From Mycolicibacterium sp. CH28 (GTDB lineage Bacteria > Actinomycetota > Actinomycetes > Mycobacteriales > Mycobacteriaceae): a stretch of 38,111 nt of DNA. Where the stretch lies: NCBI RefSeq assembly GCF_004745805.1, contig NZ_SRLQ01000009.1:1-38111 (forward strand), written 5' to 3'. Shown piece after piece: positions 15,254 to 23,756 of the stretch; position 1 is the first letter of the stretch, and each line of letters begins with the position of its first letter. The notes beneath the pieces are model-generated. The model did no database searches. It worked only from the letters and a program-made list of their open reading frames with translations, and was not told the origin of the DNA. Position numbers and translations under genes: made by a program.

Positions 15254-16579
15254 CTAGCGCTTCCTGCCCAGCGCCTCGGCCGCGGCGTCGGCCCACTGCC
15301 GCCACTGCTCGGCGCTGGCCCGGGCCTGCTCGGCATCCTTGGTGCGGCCGGCGACCGCCGCCTTCTCCGCCTGCCGCTCGTACTGCTCGGCGCGGGCCCG
15401 GAACTGCTCGGCACGAGCCTGCGCCTCCGGGTCGATGCGGCCCGAGTCGGCGGCATCGCGAACCTTCTTCTCCACCGCACGCAACCGGCGCTCCAGTTCG
15501 GGGGCCCGCTCGCGGGGAGCCTTGCCGATCGCGTCCCACTTGTCGGTGATAGCCCGCAGCGCGGCGCGGGCCGCGTCGGGATTGGACGTGTCGAGCTTCT
15601 CCGCCTCGGCCAGCAGGGCCTCTTTCGCGGTCCCATTGGCTTGGAACTCGGCGTCCCGCTCGGCGCTGACGGCGTTGCGGGCGGCGAAGAACGTGTCCTG
15701 AGCGGACTTGAACCGATGCCACAGCGCGTCGTCGATGTCCTTGGAGGCTCGGCCCACGGCCTTCCACTGCGCGAGCAGGTCGCGGAACGCCCCGGCCGTC
15801 GCGGCCCAGTCCACGGAGCCGGAGAGTTCCTCGGCGCGTTCGCACAGCTTCTCTTTGGCCTGCTTGGCTCCGGCCCGCTCGCGGTCGAGATCGGCGAAAT
15901 GCGAACCTCGGCGCCGGTTGAACGTCTCACGGGCTGCCGAGTAGCGCTTCCACAGCGCGTCGTCGGTCTTGCGGTCCAGGCCGGTGACGGTGCGCCACTC
16001 ATCCAGAATGGTGCGCAGCCGGTCGCCGGCGGCCTTCCATTGTGTCGAGGTGGCGGCCAGCTCCTCGGCCTCGACGGCGAGTGCCTCTTTGCGTGCGGTC
16101 TGTGCCGCGCGCTGCTCGTCGCGGCGTGCCCGGTCGGCTGCGGCCGTTTCGTCGGCGTGATCGCGGATCGCGGCCAGCCGCTCGGCCAGCGCGTCGAGAT
16201 CCCCCAGAACGCTTGCGGTCGGCAGGGTTTCGGCCAGCGCGGCGGCCGCCGCCTTGATCTTGCGGGCGTCGCCGGACCCCGAAGCCAGCCGGGTTTCCAT
16301 CAGCGTGACCTCGGTGGCCAGATCCTCGAAACGCCGGCCGAAGTGGGCGAAAGCCGCCTCATTGTCCCCGGCCTGCCAGGAGCCGATGGACCGTTCGCCG
16401 GCCGACGTGATGAGCCACACCGTGCCGTCGTCGTCGATGCGGCCGAACCGGTGCGGGTCACTCGACGGCGGCGCCGACACCGGGGCGGCAGGCGGGTGAG
16501 GCTTGGGAACAGGCCGCGGCGGTCCCGGTCGGGGAGCCGGCCTCGGTGGTTCGCCAGCGTGCGATTCGTCGATGGTCAT
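15254..16579 (-). CDS. DUF349-repeat coiled-coil protein, Rv2731 homologue
   Basis: This is a 441-residue cytosolic protein. A Pro-rich N-terminus (about 1-45) precedes a small domain containing HRFGRIDDDGTVWL and several DUF349 repeats (W-K-A-x-G-x-A...D-x-LWxRFxxAxxxFFxxR, clearest around LLAQWKAVGRASKDIDDALWHRFKSAQDTFF). A helical C-terminus is rich in Ala, Glu and Arg. The function is unknown; DUF349 proteins elsewhere have been linked to nucleic-acid or ribosome-associated roles. ATG 16579 is preferred over 16591 as the conserved MTIDES start. The last 60 residues are low-complexity coiled coil. Confidence 0.85.
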   Translation of the reverse strand: MTIDESHAGEPPRPAPRPGPPRPVPKPHPPAAPVSAPPSSDPHRFGRIDDDGTVWLITSAGERSIGSWQAGDNEAAFAHFGRRFEDLATEVTLMETRLASGSGDARKIKAAAAALAETLPTASVLGDLDALAERLAAIRDHADETAAADRARRDEQRAAQTARKEALAVEAEELAATSTQWKAAGDRLRTILDEWRTVTGLDRKTDDALWKRYSAARETFNRRRGSHFADLDRERAGAKQAKEKLCERAEELSGSVDWAATAGAFRDLLAQWKAVGRASKDIDDALWHRFKSAQDTFFAARNAVSAERDAEFQANGTAKEALLAEAEKLDTSNPDAARAALRAITDKWDAIGKAPRERAPELERRLRAVEKKVRDAADSGRIDPEAQARAEQFRARAEQYERQAEKAAVAGRTKDAEQARASAEQWRQWADAAAEALGRKR

Positions 16580-16800
16580 GGCTCGCCTCACCTACCCTCC
16601 GCGCGGGAAGCCCGCGCATCTGCCGCGCGACGCGGCGCCAGTTCTGCATTGGATGACGGCGTCGCCTGACTACAGACGGTCGCCCTCGTTGGTATTGAAC
16701 CAGGTTGATGCCGCGCATGCCCCCGGGTTGGTCTGTACCGGTTGCACATGGCGTCGATCGGAGGGCAGGCTGACCCATTCGAAGGCTGAGGAGATCGGTT

Positions 16801-17685
16801 GTGCACAAGTCGGACATCGCCACCCTGTTAGCCCTCGGGGCGGCGCTGTTGATTGCCGTCGGTGATGTCATCCAGCAACGGTCGGCCCATGACGTCACCG
16901 ACGAGCAGGTCGGCCATGTCGCGCTGTTCTTGCGGCTGCTCAGGGACAAGAAGTGGTGGCTGGGCAGTCTGGTGGCCGCCGGGGGTTTCGGGCTGCAGGC
17001 GGCAGCCCTCGGCTACGGCTCCGTGCTGCTCGTGCAGGCCTTGCTGGTGACGTCGCTGCTGTTTGCGCTGCCGTTGAGTGCCCGCTTCGCGGGGCGGCGC
17101 ATCACCTCGTCTCAGTGGATGTGGGCGGTGGTGCTGGCTGTGGCCGTAGCGGTGATCGTCACCGTCGGCAACCCATCCAAGGGAGACTCGCGGGCCGGCA
17201 TCGACCTGTGGCTTTGGGTCATCGCCACCCTCGGTCCGTTCCTGGCGGTGTGCTTGCTGGGTGCGCGGGTGATGTCGGGCAAGCCGGTCGCTGCGGTACT
17301 GCTCGGAGTGGTCGCGGGTTCGTTGTGGGGGCTGTTCGCCGTGCTCACCAAGGGCGTGGTCGACCAGCTGGATCGCGGGGTATGGGCGCTGCTGAAGCTG
17401 CCCGAACTGTATCCGTGGGCGGCCGTCGCCATCGCTGCGACGGCGTTGCAGCAATCGGCGTTCCGAGCCGGATCGATGGCTGCGTCCCTGCCGGCGGTCA
17501 CCGTCAGCGAACCGATGGTGGGCTCGATCCTCGGTATGGCCATCCTCGGTGAGATGTTGCGTCCCGGCAGGTCTGGCTGGGTTGTCCTGGGCATCGCCGT
17601 CGTGGCGATGGTCGCGGCGACGGTGGAGCTCGCCCGCGGCGAGGCGACATCGTCGCCGGACGTCACCGCGAGCATGCCCGGCTGA
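16801..17685 (+). CDS. DMT-superfamily (EamA-like) membrane transporter, Rv2729c homologue
   Basis: This is a 294-residue polytopic membrane protein with nine to ten hydrophobic helices in two EamA-like halves. The first half (LALGAALLIAVGDVIQQRSA...) carries a polar QQRSAH after TM1. The second half contains ALQQSAFRAGSMAASLPAVTVSEPMVGSILGMAILGEML in two pieces, the typical DMT C-terminal pattern. The substrate is unknown. GTG 16801 is the first codon after a 220-bp divergent intergenic region shared with the DUF349 gene. That region holds two GC-rich inverted repeats (16601-16617, 16622-16635) but no promoter I can name. Confidence 0.82.
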   Translation: MHKSDIATLLALGAALLIAVGDVIQQRSAHDVTDEQVGHVALFLRLLRDKKWWLGSLVAAGGFGLQAAALGYGSVLLVQALLVTSLLFALPLSARFAGRRITSSQWMWAVVLAVAVAVIVTVGNPSKGDSRAGIDLWLWVIATLGPFLAVCLLGARVMSGKPVAAVLLGVVAGSLWGLFAVLTKGVVDQLDRGVWALLKLPELYPWAAVAIAATALQQSAFRAGSMAASLPAVTVSEPMVGSILGMAILGEMLRPGRSGWVVLGIAVVAMVAATVELARGEATSSPDVTASMPG

Positions 17686-17704
17686 CCGCACTACCGTGTG
17701 GGAC

Positions 17705-18469
17705 GTGCTGACCGTCATCGCCCTGACTCCGTCGGCGCCGGTCCTGGTACCCGAACTGGCCGGCGCGGCTGCGGCCGAAGTCGCCGACTTCCGCACCGCG
17801 GCGCTGACGGTCGCCACCCAGCTGCCCGACCGCTGGATTGCGATCGGTGTCGGGGCAGCTGAGGAGGTCATCGGCCCGCAGGCGCGGGGTACCTTCGCCG
17901 GTTACGGGGTCGATGTCGGCGTCACCTTGTCGCCGGACGCCGAGTCGACGGTGCGCGCGCTGCCGCTGTGCGCGCTGGTCGCCGGCTGGCTGCGGGGACT
18001 GGCGAACCCGGCAGCCCGCGCCGAGGTCAGGGTGTACCGCGCCGACCTAGGCGCCGACACCGCGGTGGCCCGGGGTCGGGACCTGCGCGCAGAGATCGAT
18101 GCGGCCGACGGCCCGGTGGGCGTGCTGGTGGTGGCTGACGGCGCCAACACGCTGACCCCGCCGGCTCCCGGCGGTTATGACCCGGAGGCGGCGGCGGTGC
18201 AGGCCGCCCTCGACGACGCGCTGGCCGCCGGCGATGCCGCCGCCCTGACCCGATTGCCTGCAGGCGTCGTCGGCCGGGTGGCTTATCAGGTACTGGCCGG
18301 ACTCGCCGGTCCCGGCCCGCACGCGGCCCGGGAGCTGGTGCGGGGTGCGCCGTACGGGGTTGGGTACTTCGCCGGCGTGTGGGTTCCAGGCCCGGCGGGC
18401 GGGAGCGTAGCGACTGGGGGATTGGACCCGGCGGGCGGGAGCGTAGCGACTGGGGGGTCAACCGAGTGA
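17705..18469 (+). CDS. Conserved hypothetical, Rv2728c homologue (class III extradiol dioxygenase-like/Memo fold)
   Basis: This is a 254-residue protein starting at GTG 17705. The body (VIALTPSAPVLVPELAG, LPLCALVAGWLRG, VGVLVVADGANTLTPPAPGGYDPEA, RGAPYGVGYFAGVW) is the actinobacterial Rv2728c family. This family is usually predicted to share the LigB-like extradiol dioxygenase fold, but it lacks an obvious full metal-ligand set. The recalled M. tuberculosis protein is shorter (about 230). The extra C-terminus here is a two-copy in-frame repeat, PAGGSVATGG, coming from a 30-bp DNA duplication. The last codons overlap the miaA start (GTGA). An in-frame GTG at 17696 is an alternative start. Confidence 0.75.
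   Translation: MLTVIALTPSAPVLVPELAGAAAAEVADFRTAALTVATQLPDRWIAIGVGAAEEVIGPQARGTFAGYGVDVGVTLSPDAESTVRALPLCALVAGWLRGLANPAARAEVRVYRADLGADTAVARGRDLRAEIDAADGPVGVLVVADGANTLTPPAPGGYDPEAAAVQAALDDALAAGDAAALTRLPAGVVGRVAYQVLAGLAGPGPHAARELVRGAPYGVGYFAGVWVPGPAGGSVATGGLDPAGGSVATGGSTE
18391..18456 (+). repeat. Direct 30-bp duplication at the 3' end of the Rv2728c-like gene
   Basis: Two identical 30-bp copies (18391-18420 and 18427-18456, each with core GGGAGCGTAGCGACTGGGGG) are separated by 6 bp, giving a 36-bp period that keeps the reading frame. The repeat adds PAGGSVATGG twice just before the miaA start. The core resembles small GC-rich dispersed mycobacterial repeats, but dispersal cannot be tested here. 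Confidence 0.9.
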
Positions 18470-19392
18470 GACCGATCGCGGTCATCGGCCCCACCGGCAC
18501 CGGCAAGTCCCAGCTTGCGCTGGAGGTCGCCGAGCGGCTGGGCGGTGAGATCGGCGTCGAAGTCGTCAATGCCGACGCGATGCAGCAGTACCGGGGCATG
18601 GACATCGGCACCGCGAAACTCTCCGTCGCCGAACGCCACGGCATCGCGCACCACCAACTCGACGTGCTCGACGTGACCCAAACCGCCACCGTCGCCCGCT
18701 ACCAGGAAGCCGCCGCCGCCGACGTCGAAGCGATCGCGGCGCGCGGCGCAGTGCCGGTCATCGTGGGTGGGTCGATGCTGTACATCCAGTCGTTGCTCGA
18801 TGACTGGGCCTTCCCGGCCACCGATCCGCAGGTGCGCGCCCGCTGGGAAGAACTGCTCGCCGAGATCGGGGTCACGGCCCTGCACGCCGAACTGGGCCGG
18901 CGCGACCCGGCCGCGGCGGCGGCGATCCTGGCCACCGACGGGCGCCGGATCGTGCGGGCGTTGGAGGTCATCGAGCTGACCGGGCAGCCCTTCGCCGCAT
19001 CTGCGCCGCGGATCGGGGCACCCCGCTGGGGCACCGTGATCATCGGATTAGATTGGGAGACAGAAACTCTCGACGAGCGGCTGGCGCGCCGCACCGACGC
19101 CATGTTCGAGGCCGGCCTGGTCGAGGAGGTGCGGGGCCTGCTGGACCACGGGTTGCGGGAGGGGGTGACCGCCGCCCGCGCGTTGGGGTACGGGCAGGTG
19201 ATCGCCGCGCTGGATGCCGGTGGCACCGAGGAGCAGTTCGCGCAGGCCCGTGAACTGACCTTCATCGGCACCCGGCGCTACGTGCGTCGGCAGCGGTCCT
19301 GGTTTCGTCGCGACCACCGCATCCACTGGCTCGACGGTTCGGCGCCCGCCCTTGCCGACGCGGCGATCGAACAGTGGCGGGACGTATCCTGA
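18466..19392 (+). CDS. miaA: tRNA dimethylallyltransferase MiaA
   Basis: This is a 308-residue enzyme with P-loop GPTGTGKS (8-15), the DMAPP/tRNA residues around NADAMQQYRGMDIGTAK, VIVGGSMLYIQSLLDDW, DGRRIVRALEVIELTGQP, and the C-terminal RRYVRRQRSWFRRD. It puts the isopentenyl group on A37 of UNN-reading tRNAs; MiaB then methylthiolates it. GTG 18466 overlaps the preceding stop (GTGA), supporting translational coupling. The stop is 4 bp before dapF, so Rv2728c-like, miaA and dapF form one tight unit. Confidence 0.96.
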   Translation: MRPIAVIGPTGTGKSQLALEVAERLGGEIGVEVVNADAMQQYRGMDIGTAKLSVAERHGIAHHQLDVLDVTQTATVARYQEAAAADVEAIAARGAVPVIVGGSMLYIQSLLDDWAFPATDPQVRARWEELLAEIGVTALHAELGRRDPAAAAAILATDGRRIVRALEVIELTGQPFAASAPRIGAPRWGTVIIGLDWETETLDERLARRTDAMFEAGLVEEVRGLLDHGLREGVTAARALGYGQVIAALDAGGTEEQFAQARELTFIGTRRYVRRQRSWFRRDHRIHWLDGSAPALADAAIEQWRDVS

Positions 19393-19396
19393 TCAG

Positions 19397-20266
19397 GTGA
19401 TCTTCGCCAAGGGGCACGGCACCCAGAACGACTTCGTCGTGCTGCCCGACCTGCACGCACAGCTGGACCTGGCACCGGCCGCGGTGGCGGCGCTGTGCGA
19501 CCGCCGTCGTGGGCTTGGCGCCGACGGCGTGCTGCGGGTCACCACAGCCGGGGCGGTCGTCGCGGCCGGGGTGATCGACGGACTCCCCGAAGGCGTCGAC
19601 GCCGCCGACTGGTACATGGACTACCGCAACGCCGACGGGTCGATCGCCCAGATGTGCGGCAACGGTGTGCGGGTCTTCGCCCACTATCTGCGGGCCAGCG
19701 GCCTGGAGGAGCGCGACGAGTTCGTGGTCGGTTCGCTGGCCGGGCCGCGACCGGTCGTCGTGCACCACGCCGATGGGCTCGATGCCGAGGTCACCGTCGA
19801 GATGGGCAAGGTCAATCGGCTCGGCACTGGCAGCGCCACCGTCGGGGGACGGCTCTTCACCGGCGTCGGCGTCGACGTCGGCAACCCGCACCTGGCGTGC
19901 CTTGATCCCCGCCTCACCGAGGCCGCCCTGGCCGAGCTCGACGTCGCCGCGCCGGTGGACTTCGACACCGCCCAGTTCCCGGACGGCGTCAACGTCGAGG
20001 TGCTGACATCCCCGGTCGACGGGGTGGTCTCGATGCGGGTGCATGAACGCGGGGTCGGGGAGACCCGTTCCTGCGGCACCGGGACCGTGGCCGCGGCCGT
20101 GGCCGCGCTGGAACATCTCGGCACCACCACGGGCCTCCTGCGGGTCCGCATCCCCGGCGGGGAGGTCACCGTCGAGGTCAGCGACACCACCAGCCTCTTG
20201 CGGGGCCCGTCGGTGCTAGTGGCGCGCGGTGAGCTGGCTGACGAGTGGTGGGCGGCCCAACTCTGA
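19397..20266 (+). CDS. dapF: Diaminopimelate epimerase DapF
   Basis: This is a 289-residue two-domain epimerase. The two catalytic cysteines are C87 (MCGNGVRVFAHY) and C226 (RSCGTGT), the numbering recalled for the M. tuberculosis enzyme. It converts LL- to meso-diaminopimelate for lysine and peptidoglycan cross-linking. The GTG at 19397 gives the family length and starts VIFAKGHGTQNDF; upstream in-frame codons run into miaA. Placement 4 bp after miaA indicates co-transcription. Confidence 0.97.
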   Translation: MIFAKGHGTQNDFVVLPDLHAQLDLAPAAVAALCDRRRGLGADGVLRVTTAGAVVAAGVIDGLPEGVDAADWYMDYRNADGSIAQMCGNGVRVFAHYLRASGLEERDEFVVGSLAGPRPVVVHHADGLDAEVTVEMGKVNRLGTGSATVGGRLFTGVGVDVGNPHLACLDPRLTEAALAELDVAAPVDFDTAQFPDGVNVEVLTSPVDGVVSMRVHERGVGETRSCGTGTVAAAVAALEHLGTTTGLLRVRIPGGEVTVEVSDTTSLLRGPSVLVARGELADEWWAAQL

Positions 20267-20333
20267 TCGCTGAAGCGGGGACGTTATTCAGGTGCGCGAC
20301 GTTGTACCGGCGTGACACCATCGATTACCGCCT

Positions 20334-21746
20334 ATGACGAAATCTGACTTCACCCCGTCCGCCGAGCCCAGCCTCGGCGAACTAGCCCTTCAAGACCGCG
20401 CCTCGCTGCGCCGCGTCGCGGGGCTGTCCACCGAGCTCACCGATGTCTCCGAGGTCGAATACCGCCAGCTGCGCCTGGAGCGGGTGGTGCTGGTCGGCGT
20501 GTGGACCGAGGGCAGTGCGGCCGACGCCGAGGCCAGCCTGGCCGAGTTGGCCGCACTCGCCGAAACCGCGGGCTCCGAGGTGCTCGAGGGGCTGGTCCAG
20601 CGCCGCGACAAACCCGACCCGTCCACCTACATCGGTTCGGGCAAGGCCCAGGAGCTGCGCCAGGTCGTCATCGCGACCGGCGCCGACACCGTCATCTGCG
20701 ACGGTGAACTGAGCCCCGCACAGCTGAACGCGCTGGAGAAGGTGGTCAAGGTCAAGGTCATCGACCGGACCGCGCTGATCCTCGACATCTTCGCTCAGCA
20801 CGCCACCAGCCGGGAGGGCAAGGCGCAGGTGGCCTTCGCCCAGATGGAGTACATGCTTCCGCGGTTGCGCGGCTGGGGTGAGTCGATGTCGCGGCAGGGC
20901 GGTGGCGCCGGCGGCAGTGGCGGCGGTGTCGGCACCCGCGGTCCCGGTGAAACCAAGATCGAGACCGACCGGCGTCGAATCCGCGAGCGAATGTCCAAAC
21001 TGCGCCGCGAGATCAAGGAGATGAAGAAGATCCGCGACACCCAGCGCGGTCGCCGGCTGCAGAGTGACGTCGCGTCGATCGCGATCGTCGGCTACACCAA
21101 CGCGGGAAAGTCCAGTCTGCTCAACGCGTTGACGGGCGCCGGGGTCCTGGTCGAGAACGCGTTGTTCGCCACGCTCGAACCCACCACTCGCCGTGGGGAA
21201 TTCGAGGACGGCCGGCCGTTCGTGCTGACCGATACCGTCGGCTTCGTGCGGCACCTGCCCACCCAGTTGGTCGAGGCCTTCCGCTCGACGCTGGAAGAGG
21301 TCGTCGATGCCGACCTGCTGGTGCATGTGGTCGACGGGTCGGATTCCAACCCGATGGCTCAGATCGAGGCGGTGCGGCAGGTTCTCCGCGAGGTGCAGAA
21401 CGACCATCATGCGCCACCGGCTCCGGAGTTGTTGGTGGTCAACAAGATCGATGCCGCAGACGACCTGACGCTGGCTCAGTTGCGCAGCGCCCTGCCAGCG
21501 GGCGCGGTCTTCGTCTCCGCCCACACCGGCGAGGGACTCGATCGGCTGCGTAGCCGGCTCAGCGAACTCGTCGAACCGCGCGAGATCACCGTCGACGTCA
21601 CCATCCCCTACGGCCGGGGCGACCTGGTGGCCCGGCTGCACAACGACGGTCATGTCGATGCCACCGAGCACACCGAGGCTGGGACCCGGCTCAAGGCGCG
21701 GGTACCCGCCGCACTGGCGGCCGGTCTGCGCCAGTACAGCACTTAG
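20334..21746 (+). CDS. hflX: Ribosome-associated GTPase HflX
   Basis: This is a 470-residue GTPase. The N-terminal HflX domain (about 45-190, including YIGSGKAQEL and EGKAQVAFAQMEYMLPRLRGW) is joined by a Gly-rich linker (about 189-203) and a coiled coil to the G domain. G1 is GYTNAGKS (253-260), G3 DTVGF and G4 NKID. It binds the ribosomal E-site region and splits stalled 70S particles; in mycobacteria it has been linked to hypoxia and macrolide tolerance. ATG 20334 has no strong ribosome site. The 67-bp gap after dapF may hold its own promoter. Confidence 0.96.
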   Translation: MTKSDFTPSAEPSLGELALQDRASLRRVAGLSTELTDVSEVEYRQLRLERVVLVGVWTEGSAADAEASLAELAALAETAGSEVLEGLVQRRDKPDPSTYIGSGKAQELRQVVIATGADTVICDGELSPAQLNALEKVVKVKVIDRTALILDIFAQHATSREGKAQVAFAQMEYMLPRLRGWGESMSRQGGGAGGSGGGVGTRGPGETKIETDRRRIRERMSKLRREIKEMKKIRDTQRGRRLQSDVASIAIVGYTNAGKSSLLNALTGAGVLVENALFATLEPTTRRGEFEDGRPFVLTDTVGFVRHLPTQLVEAFRSTLEEVVDADLLVHVVDGSDSNPMAQIEAVRQVLREVQNDHHAPPAPELLVVNKIDAADDLTLAQLRSALPAGAVFVSAHTGEGLDRLRSRLSELVEPREITVDVTIPYGRGDLVARLHNDGHVDATEHTEAGTRLKARVPAALAAGLRQYST

Positions 21747-21890
21747 GCCGCGTGGGCCCTGGCGGCTTCGCCGCGTACGTGCGTGGGTACTGATGCCCTT
21801 GCATGTCAGGCCGAACGGCTCTGTTGCCTCCCGGGGAACACGAGGAGCCTTGATTGGCAGGCATACGCTCTTCCGGGGGGAGGACGTCCG

Positions 21891-23084
21891 ATGAGATTGC
21901 TGCAACGACCGCTGGCGGGGGCGACAGTAGGACTCATTTGCGCGATGATCGCCATCGGCACGGTTCCAGAGCCCGGGGCGCAGGCCCAGACGAGGATCAC
22001 CGTCCCCGGCGCGGGACCGCTCTACTATCCGAACATCGTCGCCCAGTTGCCGGTAGGGCGGCTCTATTTCATGGGGACGAGCGAAGCGGCTGGGCCGCCT
22101 CTGTCGCTTCTGGCGGGGTACGACCTGCTGAATCATCAGATCGGAGCGAACTGGTTCCCCGGCAGCACGGCTCAGGTGGTCAACTACCCGGCGAGTATGG
22201 GTCTGCTGAGCTTCAGCCTGGCCGCACCGGGCGTTGACGACGCCGTGGCGATGGGACGTGTGTCGCTCGACGATCAGATCAGGAACGCGGTTGCCGACGG
22301 TAACCCGGTCGTGATTGCCGGCCTGTCGGAGGGGACCCTGGTGATCAACCGCGAATTAGCCTATCTTGCAAAGACTCCCGATGCTCCGCCAGCCGATCTG
22401 CTGTCATTCGCCCTCTTTTCGGGTCCCGAATCCGGCCTATTCGATGTCTACCTGCCTGCGGGGTTGGGGGTGCCGCTGGTCAACTACACCGTGCACAATT
22501 TGGCCGACAGCCAATACGACGTCAGCGTGGTCTTCCACCAGTACGACGGCTGGGCCGACCCACCCGACCGCCCATGGAATCTGCTGGCAGTGGTGAACTC
22601 GTTGGTGGCAACGCTCTACCTCCATAACGGTCCGGCGCTGGCCACACCGTCTGACGCAGTTGTGGTGTCCCAGGTGACTAGTCACCTCGGCGGGACGACC
22701 ACCACCTACATGATCCCGTCTACCACGCTGCCGCTTCTCGAGCCGCTTCATCAGCTCGGCGTCCCGGATGGGGCCGTCGACGCGCTGAACTCGGTGCTCA
22801 AGCCAATCGTCGACGCGGGTTACTCGACCCTGGCCCCCGCTGCCGGACCGTACTTCTCCCACGGGCAACTTGTGTTCAAGTCCCCGACAGCCGCGGCCAC
22901 CCGCGTCGAGGGCGGCACGACAACTCCTCGCCGACGCGGGCGGGCCACGTCGGCCAGGTCTTCGAACACCCCCCGCGCCATCACCGATTCGGCGCGCGCA
23001 CGCCGGCCAGTCGCCAAGCCATTGGGTGATCGCTCGAGCAGCATTGGCCACCGTGCCCCACGGCCGGTTGATTCAGCGGCCTAG
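21891..23084 (+). CDS. Secreted PE-PPE-domain (alpha/beta) serine hydrolase without PE/PPE module
   Basis: This is a 397-residue exported protein with a signal peptide (about 1-33, cleavage after AQA). A PE-PPE domain follows: nucleophile elbow GLSEG with Ser146, an Asp in YDGWADPPD and a His near YMIPSTTLPLLEPL, the usual Ser-Asp-His arrangement. It lacks the PE or PPE secretion module, so Sec export is expected. Known relatives act as esterases/acyltransferases on cell-envelope lipids. The strong site GGGGGGAGG (21875-21883) fixes ATG 21891 over the upstream in-frame codon. The last 60 or so residues are an odd Arg/Ser-rich tail, either disordered or a frame artefact. Confidence 0.85.
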   Translation: MRLLQRPLAGATVGLICAMIAIGTVPEPGAQAQTRITVPGAGPLYYPNIVAQLPVGRLYFMGTSEAAGPPLSLLAGYDLLNHQIGANWFPGSTAQVVNYPASMGLLSFSLAAPGVDDAVAMGRVSLDDQIRNAVADGNPVVIAGLSEGTLVINRELAYLAKTPDAPPADLLSFALFSGPESGLFDVYLPAGLGVPLVNYTVHNLADSQYDVSVVFHQYDGWADPPDRPWNLLAVVNSLVATLYLHNGPALATPSDAVVVSQVTSHLGGTTTTYMIPSTTLPLLEPLHQLGVPDGAVDALNSVLKPIVDAGYSTLAPAAGPYFSHGQLVFKSPTAAATRVEGGTTTPRRRGRATSARSSNTPRAITDSARARRPVAKPLGDRSSSIGHRAPRPVDSAA

Positions 23085-23094
23085 GCTGCGTCGG

Positions 23095-23112
23095 CCGCTT
23101 CGCCGGAAGCGG
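23095..23112 (+). terminator. Hairpin after the PE-PPE hydrolase gene
   Basis: CCGCTTC-GCCG-GAAGCGG is a perfect 7-bp stem with a 4-nt loop, 11 bp after the stop codon. A second small perfect hairpin (CCAGC-TTTC-GCTGG) lies at 23151-23164. Both stand in the 168-bp space between convergent genes and may terminate from either side. No T-tract is present, as is common in mycobacteria. Confidence 0.5.
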
Positions 23113-23252
23113 AAGTGCCTGCGGTTGCGGGCCTTCCGCTCTTGCCACTACCAGCTTTCGCTGGCTTGAGCGGCAGGGCTCCTCACTCGGGCATTGACAC
23201 GCACCTATGACCGCAGTGGAATGCGGGAAGAACCTGAGAACCGGGCGCGATT

Positions 23253-23756
23253 TCAGGTGACGTCGTAGAGCTGGCTGACCGGTGCGGTCAGGAGCCGTTC
23301 GGCCAGTTGTGCTTTGAGGACATCCAACCGGGCCTCCTGATCGGCGGTGCGGTTCTGCGTTCGTGCCGCGTCGATGAATTCCTCGGTGACGAAGCCGTCG
23401 CGCAGCGTCACCGTGACGGTGCTGGCCTCGATTCCCACTGCGAACACGAAGTCTTCGCGCAGCCGGCCCAGATCGGAGCGCAGCAGCGTGCGGTCGATGG
23501 CGAAGCGCCCGTCGGTGACTGCACGGGTGACCGCCTCGAACCCGTCGCGGGCACCGGGACCGCGAAACGCGGTCCGGATCACCACGGAGCGCCGCGACGG
23601 CGGCGTGCCGGGCGACAGCACCGAGAAGGCGCGCTGCAGAACGGTGAAAGCCGTCGCCACCCCGGCCGGTGAACGTCCCCCGTGGTAGCGGTTCATGTCC
23701 TGGAAGCTGAAGGAGAGGTCGCGGCCCCCTTCGGCGACGGTGACGACCTGCGTCAT
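23253..23756 (-). CDS. Uncharacterised protein co-translated with the molybdopterin reductase
   Basis: This is a 167-residue protein whose ATG (23756) overlaps the TGA of the molybdoenzyme gene (ATGA), implying coupled expression. Visible features are DLSFSFQDMNRYHGGRSPAGVATAFTVL near the N-terminus (broken here into FQDMNRYHGG and SPAGVATAF), a beta-rich middle (RRSVVIRTAFRGPGARDGFEAVTRAV) and a charged helical C-terminus. The HGGxSPAG-AxAF pattern faintly recalls the HGHxCPGxxxGYR start of FmdE-like proteins, but the cysteine is replaced by serine, so this is only a hint. I do not recognise the family. A role in assembly or delivery for the reductase is inferred from coupling alone. Confidence 0.72.
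   Translation of the reverse strand: MTQVVTVAEGGRDLSFSFQDMNRYHGGRSPAGVATAFTVLQRAFSVLSPGTPPSRRSVVIRTAFRGPGARDGFEAVTRAVTDGRFAIDRTLLRSDLGRLREDFVFAVGIEASTVTVTLRDGFVTEEFIDAARTQNRTADQEARLDVLKAQLAERLLTAPVSQLYDVT

Noticed and set aside
21829..21870. GGGGAAC near 21833 as a SigE promoter for the PE-PPE gene
   Set aside because: No GTT-type -10 element stands at 16-18 bp, so the match to the -35 alone is not enough.
20382..22136. Long minus-strand open frame of 584 codons opposite hflX
   Set aside because: It is a GC-rich antisense shadow of hflX and the start of the PE-PPE gene, with low-complexity composition and no family features.
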